From: Gammaproteobacteria bacterium
GTDB lineage: Bacteria; Pseudomonadota; Gammaproteobacteria; SZUA-229
NCBI GenBank assembly: GCA_013138755.1
Contig: WTCC01000343.1
Location: 1-6,583 of the forward strand
Direction of reading: 5' to 3'
DNA length: 6,583 nucleotides
The notes beneath the pieces were generated by a model. That model was not told the DNA's origin and made no database searches. It saw nothing but the letters and a program-made list of their open reading frames with translations. Positions 5,930 through 6,583 of this stretch are shown piece after piece; positions within the stretch are counted from its first letter, which is position 1; each line of letters opens with the position of its first letter. The translations under genes were made by a program, and so were the position numbers.

Positions 5930-6583
5930 CTACTTAACAGTAGGTGGAGTAGTGAAGCTATGGAATGGAGCAGGGGATGGCAATGTCCACTCTAAACCTT
6001 CAGCGCCTTCCCAAACCTGGTCAGTTGCTTTTTCTGTTGCTTTACCACGGATAGTCTTGATGACGTTGTACAACAAGATTAACTGTGCGAAGCCGAATAC
6101 AAATGCACCAATTGACGCGATTTGGTTGAATTCAGCAAACTGCATGTTGTAGTCAGGGATACGACGTGGCATTCCAGCAAGACCTACAAAGTGCATCGGG
6201 AAGAACAATACGTTTACTGAGATTGTTGAAATCCAGAAATGTAATTTACCCAAACTTTCGTCATACATATTACCGGTCCACTTAGGAATCCAGAAGTAGA
6301 TCGCAGCAAAGATACCATATAGTGCACCTGTTACTAGTACGTAGTGGAAATGCGCTACGACGAAGTATGTATCGTGGTATTGGAAATCAGCAGGAACAAT
6401 ACTCAACATCAGACCAGTGAAACCACCGATTGTGAATAAGAAGATGAATGCAATCGCAAACAACATCGGTGTTTCAAAGGTCAGAGAACCTTTCCACATC
6501 GTGCTTACCCAGTTAAATACTTTTACGCCTGTTGGCACCGCAATCAACATTGTTGCATACATAAAGAACAACTCAGTCGCTAC
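5930..6583 (-). CDS. coxA: Cytochrome c oxidase subunit I, C-terminal part (5' end beyond window)
   Basis: Subunit I (also ctaD) holds heme a and the heme a3-CuB oxygen-reducing centre. Only the last 217 residues are visible; the frame is open to the right edge, so the start is missing. From the first visible residue, PTGVK gives Thr18 and Lys21, the K-channel pair. HDTYFVVAHFH gives the Mg-site His70/Asp71, the heme a3 ligand His78 and the heme a ligand His80. These spacings equal those in the Paracoccus enzyme (Lys354, His403, Asp404, His411, His413). FVGLAGMPRRIPDY follows, and near the end is EGLEWTLPSPAPFHSF. The protein ends TPPTVK before a TAG stop codon. These features identify a heme-copper oxidase of the A family (aa3), not the cbb3 or ba3 type. 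The gene appears intact as far as visible. ctaG and coxC follow in the same direction. Confidence 0.98.
   Translation of the reverse strand, partial: VATELFFMYATMLIAVPTGVKVFNWVSTMWKGSLTFETPMLFAIAFIFLFTIGGFTGLMLSIVPADFQYHDTYFVVAHFHYVLVTGALYGIFAAIYFWIPKWTGNMYDESLGKLHFWISTISVNVLFFPMHFVGLAGMPRRIPDYNMQFAEFNQIASIGAFVFGFAQLILLYNVIKTIRGKATEKATDQVWEGAEGLEWTLPSPAPFHSFTTPPTVK

Noticed and set aside
5892..6152. Plus-strand open frame of 86 codons opposite the coxA 3' end
   Set aside because: It is a shadow of the subunit I C-terminal region and has no recognisable features.

Overview
The window looks like part of the aa3-type cytochrome c oxidase locus of a moderately AT-rich, probably marine or aquatic gammaproteobacterium. 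The CoxA, CtaG, SURF1 and DUF2909 sequences resemble gammaproteobacterial forms. As I recall, the gene order coxA-ctaG-coxC-DUF2909-SURF1-(Sco-like hypothetical)-ctaA-ctaB-sco also matches the cox locus of Pseudomonas and relatives. No species can be assigned from the sequence alone.

Layout: nine genes fill the window and no gap exceeds about 75 bases. Eight genes are on the minus strand, so transcription runs from right to left. On the right (6583 to 4376) are the structural genes with one assembly gene between them: the C-terminal part of coxA (subunit I, cut by the window edge), ctaG (Cox11 copper chaperone for CuB) and coxC (subunit III). A perfect 18-bp inverted repeat with A/T tracts on both sides (4309-4346) closes this unit. 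It also closes the one plus-strand gene, a small DUF2909 two-helix membrane protein (4094-4300). An AT-rich gap of about 60 bases (4032-4093) separates the DUF2909 gene from a second minus-strand unit that starts divergently. This unit holds SURF1, a Sco-like membrane protein of unknown function, ctaA (heme A synthase), ctaB (heme O synthase) and sco (CuA chaperone, cut at its C-terminus by the left edge). Its genes overlap or nearly abut.

How they work together: CtaB farnesylates heme B to heme O and CtaA oxidises heme O to heme A. SURF1 is thought to help place heme a in subunit I. CtaG delivers copper to CuB in subunit I, and Sco prepares the CuA site of subunit II, whose gene lies outside the window. 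Subunits I and III are the products being assembled.

The backbone is ordinary, but four details deserve attention. The junction of SURF1 and the next gene carries a perfect 13-bp tandem duplication, and loss of one copy would fuse the two reading frames. SURF1 has Asn where the family normally has a conserved His near its C-terminal helix. The gene after SURF1 encodes a Sco-like domain that keeps CxxxC but lacks the copper-ligand His. The small DUF2909 protein sits inside the oxidase locus on the opposite strand and has no known function. I see no mobile element, CRISPR array, tRNA or rRNA.
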